Part shown: positions 1-9,203 of the stretch, one piece after another
How positions within the stretch are numbered: position 1 is the first letter of the stretch
Layout of the letters: every line of letters starts with the position of its first letter
Translations under genes and position numbers: made by a program
NCBI GenBank assembly: GCA_024343425.1
Contig: BRLC01000004.1
Coordinates: forward strand, 62,001-126,000
Length of the DNA: 64,000 nt
Origin: Rhizobiaceae bacterium MnEN-MB40S
GTDB lineage: Bacteria > Pseudomonadota > Alphaproteobacteria > Rhizobiales > Rhizobiaceae
Reading direction: 5' to 3'
Notes under the pieces: model-generated
The model's input: the letters and a program-made list of their open reading frames with translations, nothing else
What the model was told of the DNA's origin: nothing
Database searches by the model: none

Positions 1-646
1 CAATCGTGCTCGCCGTCGCCTTTGCCCTTTCGGGATCTTCGTCAAGCCGGTTCATATCCGTAACCGTGGCGCCCGGCGCAATAGCGTTGACCGTGATCCC
101 CCGCGGACCCAGGTGATTGGCCAGGAGCTCCGTCAGGTTTTCCAGCGCAGCCTTCGAGGGCGCGTAGATCGCCATCTGCGGAAAGGCCATCCGCGTGCCC
201 ATGGAAGACGTGTTGACAATCCGGCCGCCGTCACGCAGCGCCGGCGCCAAAGCCTGGGTCAGGAAGAAAGGCGCGCGGAAATTGACGCCCATCACCCGGT
301 CGAAGATCGCCGGATCCACCTGTTCCAGCGTCAGCCGTTCGCCCACGCCTGCATTGTTGACCAGGATGTCGAAGGCGCGCGCGCCGGTCGCCGTCTCCAC
401 CTTGTCGAGAAAGGCGTCGGCCAGCCTCTTCGGCCCGTCGGGGTCGGTGAGATCCGCCTGCACCGTGAAACCTTTCCCGCCTTCCGCTTCGATCCGGCTC
501 AGGGTTTCCAGCGCCGCGTCCTCGTTTCCCGAGTAATGCACGCCGACCAGCGCGCCGCCCCGCCCGAGACCCAAGGCGATTTCCCGGCCGATGCCACGGC
601 TCGAGCCTGTTACGAGCGCGACCTTGCCTTCAAAATCCGGGTTCAA
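1..646 (-). CDS. SDR-family NAD(P)-dependent oxidoreductase (partial, C-terminus beyond window)
   Basis: Short-chain dehydrogenase/reductase that oxidises or reduces an alcohol/carbonyl with NAD(P). The start is inferred as TTG at 646, overlapping the stop of the upstream acyl-CoA ligase. The translation shows the cofactor motif TGSSRGIG near residue 13, the NNAG motif in mid-protein and the catalytic YxxxK as YAPSK, with a serine-methionine segment before it. The reading frame runs off the left edge after about 215 codons, so the C-terminal substrate loop is not seen. Its coupling to a CoA ligase suggests a hydroxyacyl-CoA or ketoacyl-CoA reductase, but the substrate cannot be read from the sequence. 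Confidence 0.85.
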   Translation of the reverse strand, partial: MNPDFEGKVALVTGSSRGIGREIALGLGRGGALVGVHYSGNEDAALETLSRIEAEGGKGFTVQADLTDPDGPKRLADAFLDKVETATGARAFDILVNNAGVGERLTLEQVDPAIFDRVMGVNFRAPFFLTQALAPALRDGGRIVNTSSMGTRMAFPQMAIYAPSKAALENLTELLANHLGPRGITVNAIAPGATVTDMNRLDEDPERAKATASTI

Positions 647-2178
647 GCTGTTTCTCCAACTTCGGCGGCGACGGACCAGCCGCCATCGGCTTCCAGCGCG
701 GCGGCTTTCTGGATCAGCGCGCGGCGGTCAATCTTGTTGGTGCCCGCCAGCGGCAGTTCCGCGGCGAAGAGCACACGACGCGGATGCTGATAGGTCGGCC
801 CGTTCTTCAGGGCGTAATCCTTGACTTCCTGCGTAGTCAGCGACGCGCCCTCGGCCGGCACGATGAAGGCGACCGGCATCTGGCTGCGTTCCTCGTCGGC
901 CAGCGGCACAACTACGGCCTGGCGGATCTTCGGATGGGTCTCGAGCATCTTTTCGGCCTCGCCCGGATAGATGTTTTCACCCGCGCATACGAACATGTCG
1001 TCGGCCCGGCCGACGAAGAAGTAGAACCCGTTCTCGTCACGGCGCATGACGTCGCCGCTGTAATACCAGCCGTCGCGAAAGACGGAGGCCGTCTTTTCCG
1101 GCATGCCGCGATACCCGGCCATCAGGCTGGGGTTCTTCATCATCAGCACGCCTTCGTCGTCGCTGTCCCCGTCCACCAGCTTCACCATCGAAAGATCGAC
1201 CGGATAACCGAGCGTCACCGGCGGATTGGGCAGGCCGTCGGGGTGAAGACCGAAGATCGCCGGGCCAGCTTCGGTGGTGCCGTAGCCAAAGCCCATGAAG
1301 GCCTTCGGGAAACGGGACTGGATCCGCTGCGCCAGACCCTCCGTCATCGGGGCGGAGCCGAGAAGTATCTTGGTCAGCTTCGAGAAATCGAGGGTTTCGA
1401 GCAGATCCTCGTGCCTCAGAAGCCTCGCGAACATGGTCGGTACTGCGGTCACGCCCGTGACTTCAAATTCGGACAGGTTCTTCAGGTATTTTCTGTCGTC
1501 AAAGCTTGGCATCAGCACTGTCGACGCGTTGTTGGCGAAGGTCGTCTTCAGCGAGAAAAGCCCGTTCATATGAAACAGCGGCTGCGCGATGATGCCCCGC
1601 TCTTCGGGCGTCGCCACGCCTGACGACCGGGCTTCAAGAGCCCAGATCTGAGAATGATGGCTCAGTTCCACGCCCTTCGGCCGGCCCGTGGAGCCGGAGG
1701 TGTAAAGTATCTGCGCTATGTCGTCGGGCGCGACGTCCACCGTTTCGAAGGCCCCGGGCTTGACCACCTCTGCAAATCCGTCAGCCGCATCGCTGTCGAA
1801 GTTCAGATGAGGCATATCCTCAGGAATCAGGCCTGCGCCCATCGTATCGACAAAGGCGAATTCGGTTTCGGAATCCTGCAGAACGAAGCGGATCGTTTCG
1901 GGCGGCTGCTTGGTGTTGACCGGCACCGCGACGAAGCCCGCGCGCATGATCCCGAAATAGCAGGCGGCGTATTCGGCCCTGTTGAGCGACAGGATAGCGA
2001 CAGAGGCGCCCTTTTTTAGCCCCAGATCGGTCAGGTATTTGGCGACGCCATTGGCCAGCGCGTCCACGTCCGCATGGGTCCAGATCTTCGCCGGCTCCGT
2101 CCGCGCGTCGATCAGAGCAACGCGATCCATTCCACCATCGTGATCGACTAGATCGCCAAGATTGGTCCAGGTCTTCAT
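643..2178 (-). CDS. AMP-binding acyl-CoA synthetase (class I adenylate-forming)
   Basis: Activates a carboxylic acid with ATP and CoA through an acyl-adenylate. The 511-residue protein has the P-loop-like signature YTSGSTGRPKG near residue 160, the A5 motif GYGTTEAGPA near 300, the YSGD motif near 370 and the ENIYPGEAE stretch that starts the C-terminal domain; the catalytic lysine near the end sits in GTNKIDRR. Length is normal for long- or medium-chain and aryl-CoA ligases. It overlaps the transporter gene upstream (ATGA) and the SDR downstream, so it is translationally coupled in the catabolic operon. Chain length or aromatic preference is unknown. Confidence 0.92.
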   Translation of the reverse strand: MKTWTNLGDLVDHDGGMDRVALIDARTEPAKIWTHADVDALANGVAKYLTDLGLKKGASVAILSLNRAEYAACYFGIMRAGFVAVPVNTKQPPETIRFVLQDSETEFAFVDTMGAGLIPEDMPHLNFDSDAADGFAEVVKPGAFETVDVAPDDIAQILYTSGSTGRPKGVELSHHSQIWALEARSSGVATPEERGIIAQPLFHMNGLFSLKTTFANNASTVLMPSFDDRKYLKNLSEFEVTGVTAVPTMFARLLRHEDLLETLDFSKLTKILLGSAPMTEGLAQRIQSRFPKAFMGFGYGTTEAGPAIFGLHPDGLPNPPVTLGYPVDLSMVKLVDGDSDDEGVLMMKNPSLMAGYRGMPEKTASVFRDGWYYSGDVMRRDENGFYFFVGRADDMFVCAGENIYPGEAEKMLETHPKIRQAVVVPLADEERSQMPVAFIVPAEGASLTTQEVKDYALKNGPTYQHPRRVLFAAELPLAGTNKIDRRALIQKAAALEADGGWSVAAEVGETA

Positions 2179-3200
2179 ACTGAGGTTCCCTCAAAGTGGG
2201 CGGTGATTGCTTTTGGCGACGGGGTGGTGGGAATATCCCCTGCCTCCATCCGGTCCGCCAGGTCGAAGTGGCAGGCGATGCGGTGCTCGCCGGACACACG
2301 CCGCAGAATGGGCTTCTCGGCCCGGCAACGATCTTCCGCGAAGGGGCAGCGCGTGGAAAAGGCGCAACCCTTGGGCAAGTTCGCCGGGCTGGGCAGATCG
2401 CCCTGAAGCATGAATTTCTTGCGGTTCCGCATCTCCTGCGGATCGGCGACCGGCGCCGCCGCCAGCAGCGCCTTGGTGTAGGGATGCGCAGGTTTTTTCC
2501 AGATAGTCTCGGCCGGGCCGGTCTCGACCACGCTGCCCAGATACATGACCAACAGCCGGTCGGCTATGTGCTGGACCATCGTCAGATCGTGCGAGATGAA
2601 GAGATAGGACACACCCAACTCGTCAGACAGATCCTGGAGCAGGTTGATGACCTGCGCCCGGATCGACACGTCAAGCGCGGAGACCGGTTCGTCGCAGACC
2701 ACCAGCTTGGGATTGAGCGCGAGCGCCCGCGCGATCCCGATGCGCTGGCGCTGACCGCCCGAGAATTCATGCGGATAGCGCGGAGCCGCGTCTGGCGGCA
2801 GGCCCACCTGGGACATCAGCTCCGCTACACGGGCCTTGACCTCGGCCGAGCTATGACCCGCCACCTGCAGGGGCTGCCCGATCAGCGCTCCTACCGTTCG
2901 CCGCGGATTGAGCGAGTTCATCGGATCCTGGAAGATCATCTGCATCTTGGATCGGATCGGCCGCATCTCCCGCTGGTCGATCTGGGTGATATCCTTGCCG
3001 TCGAGAACGATGCGCCCCTCGGTCGCCGGCGTCAGGCGCATCACCGCCTTGCCGAGCGTGGACTTTCCGCAACCGGATTCGCCGACAAGACCGATGGTCT
3101 CGCCGGGCTCTATCTCGAAGCTGACGTCATTGACGGCATGAATGGTGCCTCCCGAGGTTTCGTAGTCCACAATCAGGCTACGCACGGACAGGAGCGACAT
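2175..3200 (-). CDS. Oligopeptide/dipeptide ABC transporter ATP-binding protein (DppF type)
   Basis: Second ATPase subunit of a peptide-type importer at the inner membrane. From the chosen start MSLLSVRS (341 residues) the order is Walker A GESGCGKST, Q-loop, ABC signature SGGQRQRIGIARAL, Walker B VVCDEPVSALDVS and H-loop ISHDL. It ends with the oligopeptide-transport C-terminal domain and its cysteine cluster (GCAFSTRCPFAEDRC). The longer frame up to 3344 is rejected because it lies inside the upstream ATPase gene. The start overlaps that gene by 23 bases and the stop overlaps the CoA ligase start. Confidence 0.93.
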   Translation of the reverse strand: MSLLSVRSLIVDYETSGGTIHAVNDVSFEIEPGETIGLVGESGCGKSTLGKAVMRLTPATEGRIVLDGKDITQIDQREMRPIRSKMQMIFQDPMNSLNPRRTVGALIGQPLQVAGHSSAEVKARVAELMSQVGLPPDAAPRYPHEFSGGQRQRIGIARALALNPKLVVCDEPVSALDVSIRAQVINLLQDLSDELGVSYLFISHDLTMVQHIADRLLVMYLGSVVETGPAETIWKKPAHPYTKALLAAAPVADPQEMRNRKKFMLQGDLPSPANLPKGCAFSTRCPFAEDRCRAEKPILRRVSGEHRIACHFDLADRMEAGDIPTTPSPKAITAHFEGTSV

Positions 3201-4182
3201 AGCTTTCCTCCATTTTGTCGGCGAGGAAACAGGCGGCCTTGCGGCCATTTTCCAGGACTTCGAGAGAAGGGTACTCCGATTTGCACCGGTCAAACACCAG
3301 GGGGCACCGGTTGGCGAAAGCGCAGCCTTCTGGAAGATCCGCAAGGCTTGGCACCACGCCGGGGATTTCCACCAGCCGGTGGCGCCGTTCGTCGTCGGGC
3401 TTGGGCGTCGCTCCGATCAGCCCGCGCGTATAGGGATGGCGCGCATCGGAAAAGAGCGCGTCGATCCCGGCTTCTTCCACCTTCTTGCCGGCATACATCA
3501 CCGTCACCCGGTCGGCGACGCCGGCGATGACGCCGAGATCGTGGGTGATGAAAATCATGCCCATGCCGCTTTCCGACTGGATCTCTTTCAAAAGCTCCAC
3601 GATTTGGGCCTGGATCGTCACGTCGAGCGCGGTCGTCGGCTCGTCCGCGATCAGCAGCTTCGGCTCGCAGGCGATCGCCATGGCGATCACGACACGCTGG
3701 TTCATGCCTCCCGACAATTCGTGCGGAAACGAATCCAGCCGCCGTTCGGCGTCGGGAATGTGCACCCGTTCCAGCAGGCTCAGCGCGCGCTTGCGAGCCT
3801 CGGCCTTGGAAACGCGGAAGTGCTTTCTGATCACCTCGGCCAACTGGAAACCGACCGTGTAGACCGGATTCAGCGAACTCATCGGGTCCTGGAAGATGAT
3901 CCCGACCTCACGGCCGCGGACAGCCTGCATCTTGCGTTCCGAGAGCTTCGTCAGGTCGCGCCCTTCGAGTTTTATCGAGCCGCCGACGATCTTCGCAGGC
4001 GGTGTTGGCAGAAGACCCATGATCGCCAGCGAAGTCATGGATTTGCCGCAACCGGATTCGCCGACGAGTCCGAGCGTCTCGCCCCGGTCGACGCCCAGCG
4101 ACAAGCCGTTGATCGCCTTCAGATCGCCCCTGCGGGTAAAGAGCGTGACGCGCAGGTCCTCGATTTCGAGAAGTCTTTCCAT
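3178..4182 (-). CDS. Oligopeptide/dipeptide ABC transporter ATP-binding protein (DppD type)
   Basis: First ATPase subunit of the same importer, 334 residues. Visible motifs are Walker A GESGCGKSM near residue 40, signature LSGGMNQRVVIAMAIA, Walker B LLIADEPTTALDVT and the H-loop ITHDLG. The C-terminal oligopeptide domain carries the CAFANRCPLVFDRC cysteine pattern seen in DppD/OppD and linked in some relatives to an iron-sulphur cluster. It sits one base from the DppC-type permease and overlaps the DppF-type partner, as usual for a heterodimeric ATPase. Confidence 0.93.
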   Translation of the reverse strand: MERLLEIEDLRVTLFTRRGDLKAINGLSLGVDRGETLGLVGESGCGKSMTSLAIMGLLPTPPAKIVGGSIKLEGRDLTKLSERKMQAVRGREVGIIFQDPMSSLNPVYTVGFQLAEVIRKHFRVSKAEARKRALSLLERVHIPDAERRLDSFPHELSGGMNQRVVIAMAIACEPKLLIADEPTTALDVTIQAQIVELLKEIQSESGMGMIFITHDLGVIAGVADRVTVMYAGKKVEEAGIDALFSDARHPYTRGLIGATPKPDDERRHRLVEIPGVVPSLADLPEGCAFANRCPLVFDRCKSEYPSLEVLENGRKAACFLADKMEESYVAPVRA

Positions 4183-4183
4183 G

Positions 4184-5041
4184 TCAGCGGTCCCTCAGTC
4201 GAGGGTTAAGCGCATCGTTCAGACCATCGCCGATAAGGTTCATCGCCAGAACCGTGAACATGATGGCCAGTCCGGGAATCGCGCAGATGTACCAGGAGCG
4301 GCGGATCAGGGTCCGTCCGTCGCCGATCAGCGCGCCCCAGCTCGCCACATTCGGATCTCCAAGTCCAAGGAAGGAAATTGAACTTTCAAAGAGGATTGAA
4401 CTCCCGATAATGACCGAGCCCAGCACGATCACAGGCGGGATCGCGTTCGGCAGGATTTCGGTCACCATGATGCGGATATTGCCCATTCCCATGGAGCGGC
4501 AGGCCAGCACGAATTCCCGGTCGCGCAGCGCCAGGTATTCCGCCCGCGTGAGACGCGCGATCGGAGGCCACATCGTAATGCCGATGGCGAAGGTGATGTT
4601 GCCTATGGTCTGACCCAGAACCGCCACCACCGTCATGATCATCAGGATGTTCGGGATGGTCTGGAAGAGTTCGGTCAGACGGGTCAGGACTTCGTCGAGC
4701 CAGCCGCCAAACCATGCCGCGAAAGCGCCGATGATCACGCCAAGTATCGTCGCGGTGAAGGCGGCTGCGAAGCTGATCATCAGCGTGGTTCGGGCGCCGA
4801 AGAGGATCAACGCCAGAATGTCGCGGCCAAGACTGTCGGTGCCGAGCGGGTATTTCGGATTGGTGAAGGGCCATATCTCCGGCCGATAGACAATCCGCAA
4901 GGGATCGCGATCGATCAACCAGGGCGCGGCGATCGCCGCCGCGAAGACGATCACGATTATGATCAACCCCAACACCGCGCCCTTGTTGCGGGCGAAGCGA
5001 TAGAGATGGTCAAGCGACTGGGAGGGAGCAGATCGGGCCAA
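4184..5041 (-). CDS. Peptide-type ABC transporter permease (DppC type)
   Basis: Inner-membrane permease of the importer, 285 residues. It has an N-terminal cytoplasmic stretch, then a membrane helix at about residues 22-42 (GLIIIVIVFAAAIAAPW). Several more helices follow, together with the EAA-type loop around LRDREFVLACRSMGMGNIRIM that contacts the ATPases. The FESSISFLGLGDP segment near residue 220 is typical of DppC/OppC. It is packed between the DppB-type permease (2 bases) and the DppD-type ATPase (1 base), giving a standard BCDF order. Confidence 0.93.
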   Translation of the reverse strand: MARSAPSQSLDHLYRFARNKGAVLGLIIIVIVFAAAIAAPWLIDRDPLRIVYRPEIWPFTNPKYPLGTDSLGRDILALILFGARTTLMISFAAAFTATILGVIIGAFAAWFGGWLDEVLTRLTELFQTIPNILMIMTVVAVLGQTIGNITFAIGITMWPPIARLTRAEYLALRDREFVLACRSMGMGNIRIMVTEILPNAIPPVIVLGSVIIGSSILFESSISFLGLGDPNVASWGALIGDGRTLIRRSWYICAIPGLAIMFTVLAMNLIGDGLNDALNPRLRDR

Positions 5042-5043
5042 TG

Positions 5044-6012
5044 TCAGCGGTTCCTGATCCGTGGGTCAAGCCGGTAGTAGGCGATATCGACCAACAGGTT
5101 TGCGAAGGCGACCACCACAGCCGACAGGACGAATACGCCCAGGACAACGGGGTAGTTGCGGCTCATGACGCTATCCAGCATGAGACTGCCGATCCCGGGC
5201 CAGGAGAAGACCGCCTCGATCACCACCGATCCTCCCAGAACGGTGGCAAGCTGAAGCCCCAGCAGCGTCACGACGGGCAGAAGAGCGTTGCGATAGACGT
5301 GGGCGAAGATGACCCGCGTCGTGCTCAACCCCTTGGCGCGGGCGGTGCGCACGAAGTCGAGTGAAAAGACCTCGAGCATGGAGGCCCGCATCACGCGCGT
5401 GTAGATCGCCATATAGAACAGCCCGAGCGACAGCGCGGGCAGGATCAGATGCCTGATCACGTCCCAGATATGGCCGAAGAAGCCATAATCGACCCCGATC
5501 GTGGTCATGCCGCCAACCGGCAGCCAACCCAGCCAGACCGAGAAGACAATGATCAGCATGATGCCCAGCCAGAAGGTTGGCGCAGCGAAAAAGAAAACCG
5601 CCGCCAGAGAGATCACCACGTCCCAGAAGGTGTTGACCTTCACGGACGCGATGACGCCGGCGATCATCCCGAAAGTGACTGCAATGCCGATCGCGACCAG
5701 CATCAGCAGCAGCGTCGACGGCAACTGCGCCAGGATGATGTCCAGGACCGGAGCGTTCTGGCGGTAGGAGTAGCCGAGATCCAGCGTGAACACCGAGTAG
5801 ATGTATTTCAGTAGCTGGATGATCGGCGACTGATCGTAGCCGTAGAGCTCCCGCATCCGATTCAGAGCCGCCGGGTCGGTAATCTGCTGCTCGGAAGTCA
5901 TGATGTCGAGCAGCGTGCCCGGGGCCATCTGGATGAGCACGAAGTTCATCACGATGACCCCGATGACGAGCGGGATGATCTGGAGCAGCCTGCTTAGTAT
6001 CAGACGTTTCAT
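5044..6012 (-). CDS. Peptide-type ABC transporter permease (DppB type)
   Basis: Inner-membrane permease partner, 322 residues. The start MKRLILSRLLQIIPLVIGV gives the usual first helix, followed by the periplasmic segment and five further hydrophobic helices. The EAA loop is seen as DFVRTARAKGLSTTRVIFAHVYRNALLPV near residue 220, and the C-terminus PVVLGVFVLSA...DIAYYRLDPRIR is characteristic of DppB/OppB. It follows the substrate-binding protein by 20 bases in the operon. Confidence 0.93.
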   Translation of the reverse strand: MKRLILSRLLQIIPLVIGVIVMNFVLIQMAPGTLLDIMTSEQQITDPAALNRMRELYGYDQSPIIQLLKYIYSVFTLDLGYSYRQNAPVLDIILAQLPSTLLLMLVAIGIAVTFGMIAGVIASVKVNTFWDVVISLAAVFFFAAPTFWLGIMLIIVFSVWLGWLPVGGMTTIGVDYGFFGHIWDVIRHLILPALSLGLFYMAIYTRVMRASMLEVFSLDFVRTARAKGLSTTRVIFAHVYRNALLPVVTLLGLQLATVLGGSVVIEAVFSWPGIGSLMLDSVMSRNYPVVLGVFVLSAVVVAFANLLVDIAYYRLDPRIRNR

Positions 6013-6032
6013 TTGCTCGTCTTGCCTTGCTG

Positions 6033-7637
6033 TTAGTCGTCCAGCCAGACGTCGGACAGGCTGTCCGCGGAAATGTCGGCGCGGCCCTCGAGTCCCTTGA
6101 CCTCATCGGCGTGGACCGTCGTGGACTCCATTTCGACGAGGATCGTGATGGGCAGGTCTTCGGCGATGATTTCCTGCATCTTGTGCGCCATCTCCACGCG
6201 CTTCTCCTCATCCACTTCGACAGCCATGGCGTTGACCAGTTCGTCCATTTCGGGATTGGAGTAGCCATTGGCGTTGCGGAAGGCTGCGCCTTTCACGATG
6301 CCGTCGGTGGTGACATAGTTTGTCTGGCGCGGAACCTGTTCGACCTGCGACGCGTGGTTCGACAAGGCGATGTCGTAATCGTAGTCGCTATAGATGCCCT
6401 TGATCGAGCTGGCCCGATCCGGAACCTTCAGGTTCACCTCGATGCCGATGTCTTCCAGGTTCTGCTTCACGAACTGACCGACCTTGCCGTTTTCCTCGAA
6501 CCAGCCGGCTGCGAGCAGTTCCACGGTGAAACGTTTGCCGTCCTTCATCGGATAGCCCGCAGCGTCGAGCATCTCCGCAGCTTTCTCGGGATCGTAGTCG
6601 TACTTGGGCAGGTCGGGATTATGGAAAATCGGGTTGACTGACGACACGAAGGATACGCCGGGTCTTGCGCGTCCGAAATAGACGACATCGGCGATCAGCG
6701 AGCGATCGATGGCGGTCAGGATGGCTTTGCGCACCGCCGGATCGTCCACGATGGGATTGCGGCTGTTGAACTCGATTGTGGAGGCCCAGGCGGCGCCCAG
6801 GTAGCCGTCCGAGGTGGCGACGAAATCGTCCGTTTCGGTCAATCTGTCAATGTCAGGCGCTGGGATAGGATTGAAGATGCCGAGCTTCAGCTCGCCTGCT
6901 TCCATCGCTGCAGCGCGCGAGGCCGCGTCACGCCAGTAGCGCATCACAAGTCCGTCGAGATAGGGCTTGCCCTCGTCCCAATAGTTCTCGTTCTTTTCGT
7001 ACTCGATATGGCTGCCGCGCACCCATTCCTTGAATTTGAAAGGGCCGGTGCCAACAGGCGTGTTGTTGATCGGGTTGGTGGCGATCTCGGAGCCTGCATA
7101 GATGTGTTCAGGCAGCACGAGCGAGGTGGCGAGCACGTTCTTGAAGAAGAATTCCGGCGTGGGCTTGCTGAACGTCATCCGCACGGTCTTGTCGTCAATC
7201 TTCTCGATACCGGTGAAATTGCTCAAAGCCGCGCCCGCGACCATCGGCTTCCAGTATTCATTGACCGTGTAAATCACGTCGTCGACCGTGAACGGCTCGC
7301 CGTCATGCCAGGTGACGCCGTCGCGGATGGTGATGTCGTAGGAGGTGAAGTCGTCGGAGGCCGTCACGTCGGTCGCCAGGACCGGGACGAATTCCGCATT
7401 GCCGTCCATGCGCAGCAGCGGCTCCAGGATCTTGGTGGAGCTGATCAGCGGGCTTGACCCGCCGCCGCCGGGTACGAATACGGCTTGCGGTTCGAACCCG
7501 CCCCAGGTTGCGACAAGCGTGCCGCCGGTTTTCGGCGTGTCCTGCGCAAGGGAGAGGCCGGGCATGGTGAAGCTTGCCGCGGCCAGGGCGACGGCCGCGG
7601 TTGTCGTCAGGAAGAAACGTCGTGTTAGTCTTGTCAT
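6033..7637 (-). CDS. Periplasmic substrate-binding protein of a peptide-type ABC importer (SBP_bac_5)
   Basis: Captures the substrate in the periplasm for the DppBCDF-type transporter. The start MTRLTRRFF is chosen over an upstream extension to 7778 because it follows an AGGGGAA ribosome site and starts a clear export signal. The signal has a twin-arginine-like TRRFFL followed by a hydrophobic alanine-rich core and cleavage near LSLAQD, so Tat export is possible. The 534-residue mature region matches cluster 5 binding proteins (DITIRDGVTWHDGEPFTVDDV; later FNSRNPIVDDPAVRKAI). Ligand class (peptide, opine, amide) cannot be assigned. The ribosome site is complementary to part of the small RNA at 48445-48587. 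Confidence 0.92.
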   Translation of the reverse strand: MTRLTRRFFLTTTAAVALAAASFTMPGLSLAQDTPKTGGTLVATWGGFEPQAVFVPGGGGSSPLISSTKILEPLLRMDGNAEFVPVLATDVTASDDFTSYDITIRDGVTWHDGEPFTVDDVIYTVNEYWKPMVAGAALSNFTGIEKIDDKTVRMTFSKPTPEFFFKNVLATSLVLPEHIYAGSEIATNPINNTPVGTGPFKFKEWVRGSHIEYEKNENYWDEGKPYLDGLVMRYWRDAASRAAAMEAGELKLGIFNPIPAPDIDRLTETDDFVATSDGYLGAAWASTIEFNSRNPIVDDPAVRKAILTAIDRSLIADVVYFGRARPGVSFVSSVNPIFHNPDLPKYDYDPEKAAEMLDAAGYPMKDGKRFTVELLAAGWFEENGKVGQFVKQNLEDIGIEVNLKVPDRASSIKGIYSDYDYDIALSNHASQVEQVPRQTNYVTTDGIVKGAAFRNANGYSNPEMDELVNAMAVEVDEEKRVEMAHKMQEIIAEDLPITILVEMESTTVHADEVKGLEGRADISADSLSDVWLDD

Positions 7638-7701
7638 TGCATTCCCCTTCGAGATCTGTCGTTCTTGGATCGGGGCGGTTTTGTCTCCGCCCTCGTTTCG
7701 G

Positions 7702-8127
7702 TTATTTGCTGGGAGGTATTGCGTAGGTGCCGCGGCCAATGGCCACGAGGGCGCCGCTTTCGTTGAAGACGTCCACATCGGCCACCCCGACCGTGCGCCC
7801 CAGACGCCGGACGGTTGCGGTCGATATCAAGGCGGTGTTGACTGCAGGCTTCAGGTAATCGACGCGGAAATTGATCGTCGGGATGCCGGTGTTCAGAAGC
7901 ATGGCGAGCGCGAAATCGCCGACGGTGTCGATGACCGATGCGATCGGCCCCCCGTGCCACTGGCCGGTGCCTGCCCCGCGCTCGAATTCCGGGCGCAGCG
8001 GAGCAATCATGGTGATTGTCTGCTTTTCGATGTCGATCTCGGTTACCTTGAGACCGCAGAAAGCGATGAAAGGCGAACCGTCCAGGTATTTCTGGACCGT
8101 CTCCATATCCATTGTGGCGTTCGTCAT
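7702..8127 (-). CDS. PaaI-family hotdog thioesterase
   Basis: Hotdog-fold acyl-CoA thioesterase, 141 residues. The conserved stretch WHGGPIASVIDTVGDFA near residue 75 is the HGG-type active loop of the PaaI/YdiI family. The start MTNATMDME overlaps the stop of the dehydrogenase gene (ATGA), so the two are translationally coupled. In this operon it may hydrolyse a dead-end or product CoA ester formed by the CoA ligase. The substrate is inferred only from context. Confidence 0.88.
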   Translation of the reverse strand: MTNATMDMETVQKYLDGSPFIAFCGLKVTEIDIEKQTITMIAPLRPEFERGAGTGQWHGGPIASVIDTVGDFALAMLLNTGIPTINFRVDYLKPAVNTALISTATVRRLGRTVGVADVDVFNESGALVAIGRGTYAIPPSK

Positions 8128-9137
8128 GGCGTGATCACCAGCTTGCCAAGAACCTTGCGGTCCTCAAGCAGCCCCATGGCGTCCTTGGCTTTTTCAAGCG
8201 GGAAGGTTTCGTCGATCACAGCCTTCAGCTTGCCTTCTTCCATCATGTCGAAGAGCCGATGGATATCCTCGCGCTCCCAGCCGTTCGAACCCTTGATCTG
8301 CAGCTCGAACGTCCAGATGAAACGGATGTCCTCGACCGGGTCGAAGCCGGCAGTGGCGCCGCAGGTCACCAGTCGGCCGCCCCTGCGCAGGCATTTCAGC
8401 GACGGCACCCAGGTTTCGCCGCCGGTGAAGTTCACGACCATGTCGACGCCGTTGCCCTTGAATGCTTTGCCGATGCTGGGCTTGCCATGGCGAGCGCGGC
8501 ATTCCTTCATGAAATCGACCTCGCGGTAGAGAATGATCTCGTCCGCGCCGTACTTCATCAACTCCTCGCCCTTTTCCTCGGTGCCGGCGCAGGCGATCAC
8601 ATAGGCGCCCGCCGCTTTCGCCAACTGGACGCAGCAGATTCCGACGCCGCCGGAGGCGCCCAGGATCAGGACCTTCTCGCCTTCCGCGACCTCGCCGATG
8701 GTGGTCATCATTCTGATCGCTGTGCCGTAGGCGACCGGCAGGGCGGAGGCTTCTTCGAACGACACGTGGTCGGGCAGCTTGATCAGCTGATGGGCGCGGG
8801 TGACGCAGAGCTCGGCCAGGCCGCCATTCTTCGTTTCGCCCATCAGCCCGCCTTCGACGCGGTTGATCGGGTCGATCAGAACGCGGTCGCCGGGAGCCCA
8901 GCCCTCGACGCCTGGTCCGACTTCGACCACTTCGCCGGCAATGTCGAGGCCGACGATAAGCGGCATGGGAATCTTGATCCCGGGCATGCCGCGGCGTGTG
9001 AAAATGTCGTGGTAGTTATACGAGCTGGCCTTGACCCGGATCACCACGTCGCCCTCTTCGGGAACGGGGTCAGGGAAGTCCTCGACATAGGTCATCTTGT
9101 CGAGCCCGCCGTGCTCGTTCAATACTACTGCGCGCAT
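8124..9137 (-). CDS. MDR-superfamily oxidoreductase, quinone-reductase-like
   Basis: NAD(P)H-dependent medium-chain dehydrogenase/reductase, 337 residues. The N-terminal GroES-like domain lacks the catalytic zinc signature (GLDIAGEV replaces GHE) and the four-cysteine structural zinc lobe. It is therefore probably a zinc-free quinone or enoyl reductase type, although automatic pipelines often call these zinc-binding dehydrogenases. The Rossmann motif is GASGGVGICCVQLAK near residues 149-163. It is coupled to the PaaI thioesterase and stands about 65 bases downstream of the VOC gene. Confidence 0.88.
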   Translation of the reverse strand: MRAVVLNEHGGLDKMTYVEDFPDPVPEEGDVVIRVKASSYNYHDIFTRRGMPGIKIPMPLIVGLDIAGEVVEVGPGVEGWAPGDRVLIDPINRVEGGLMGETKNGGLAELCVTRAHQLIKLPDHVSFEEASALPVAYGTAIRMMTTIGEVAEGEKVLILGASGGVGICCVQLAKAAGAYVIACAGTEEKGEELMKYGADEIILYREVDFMKECRARHGKPSIGKAFKGNGVDMVVNFTGGETWVPSLKCLRRGGRLVTCGATAGFDPVEDIRFIWTFELQIKGSNGWEREDIHRLFDMMEEGKLKAVIDETFPLEKAKDAMGLLEDRKVLGKLVITP

Positions 9138-9203
9138 ATCGGTGTTCCTTTTTCTTTCACATTTTTTACGCAGCCAGGGCGCGCCGCCCCTCGTGCGCCG
9201 GGT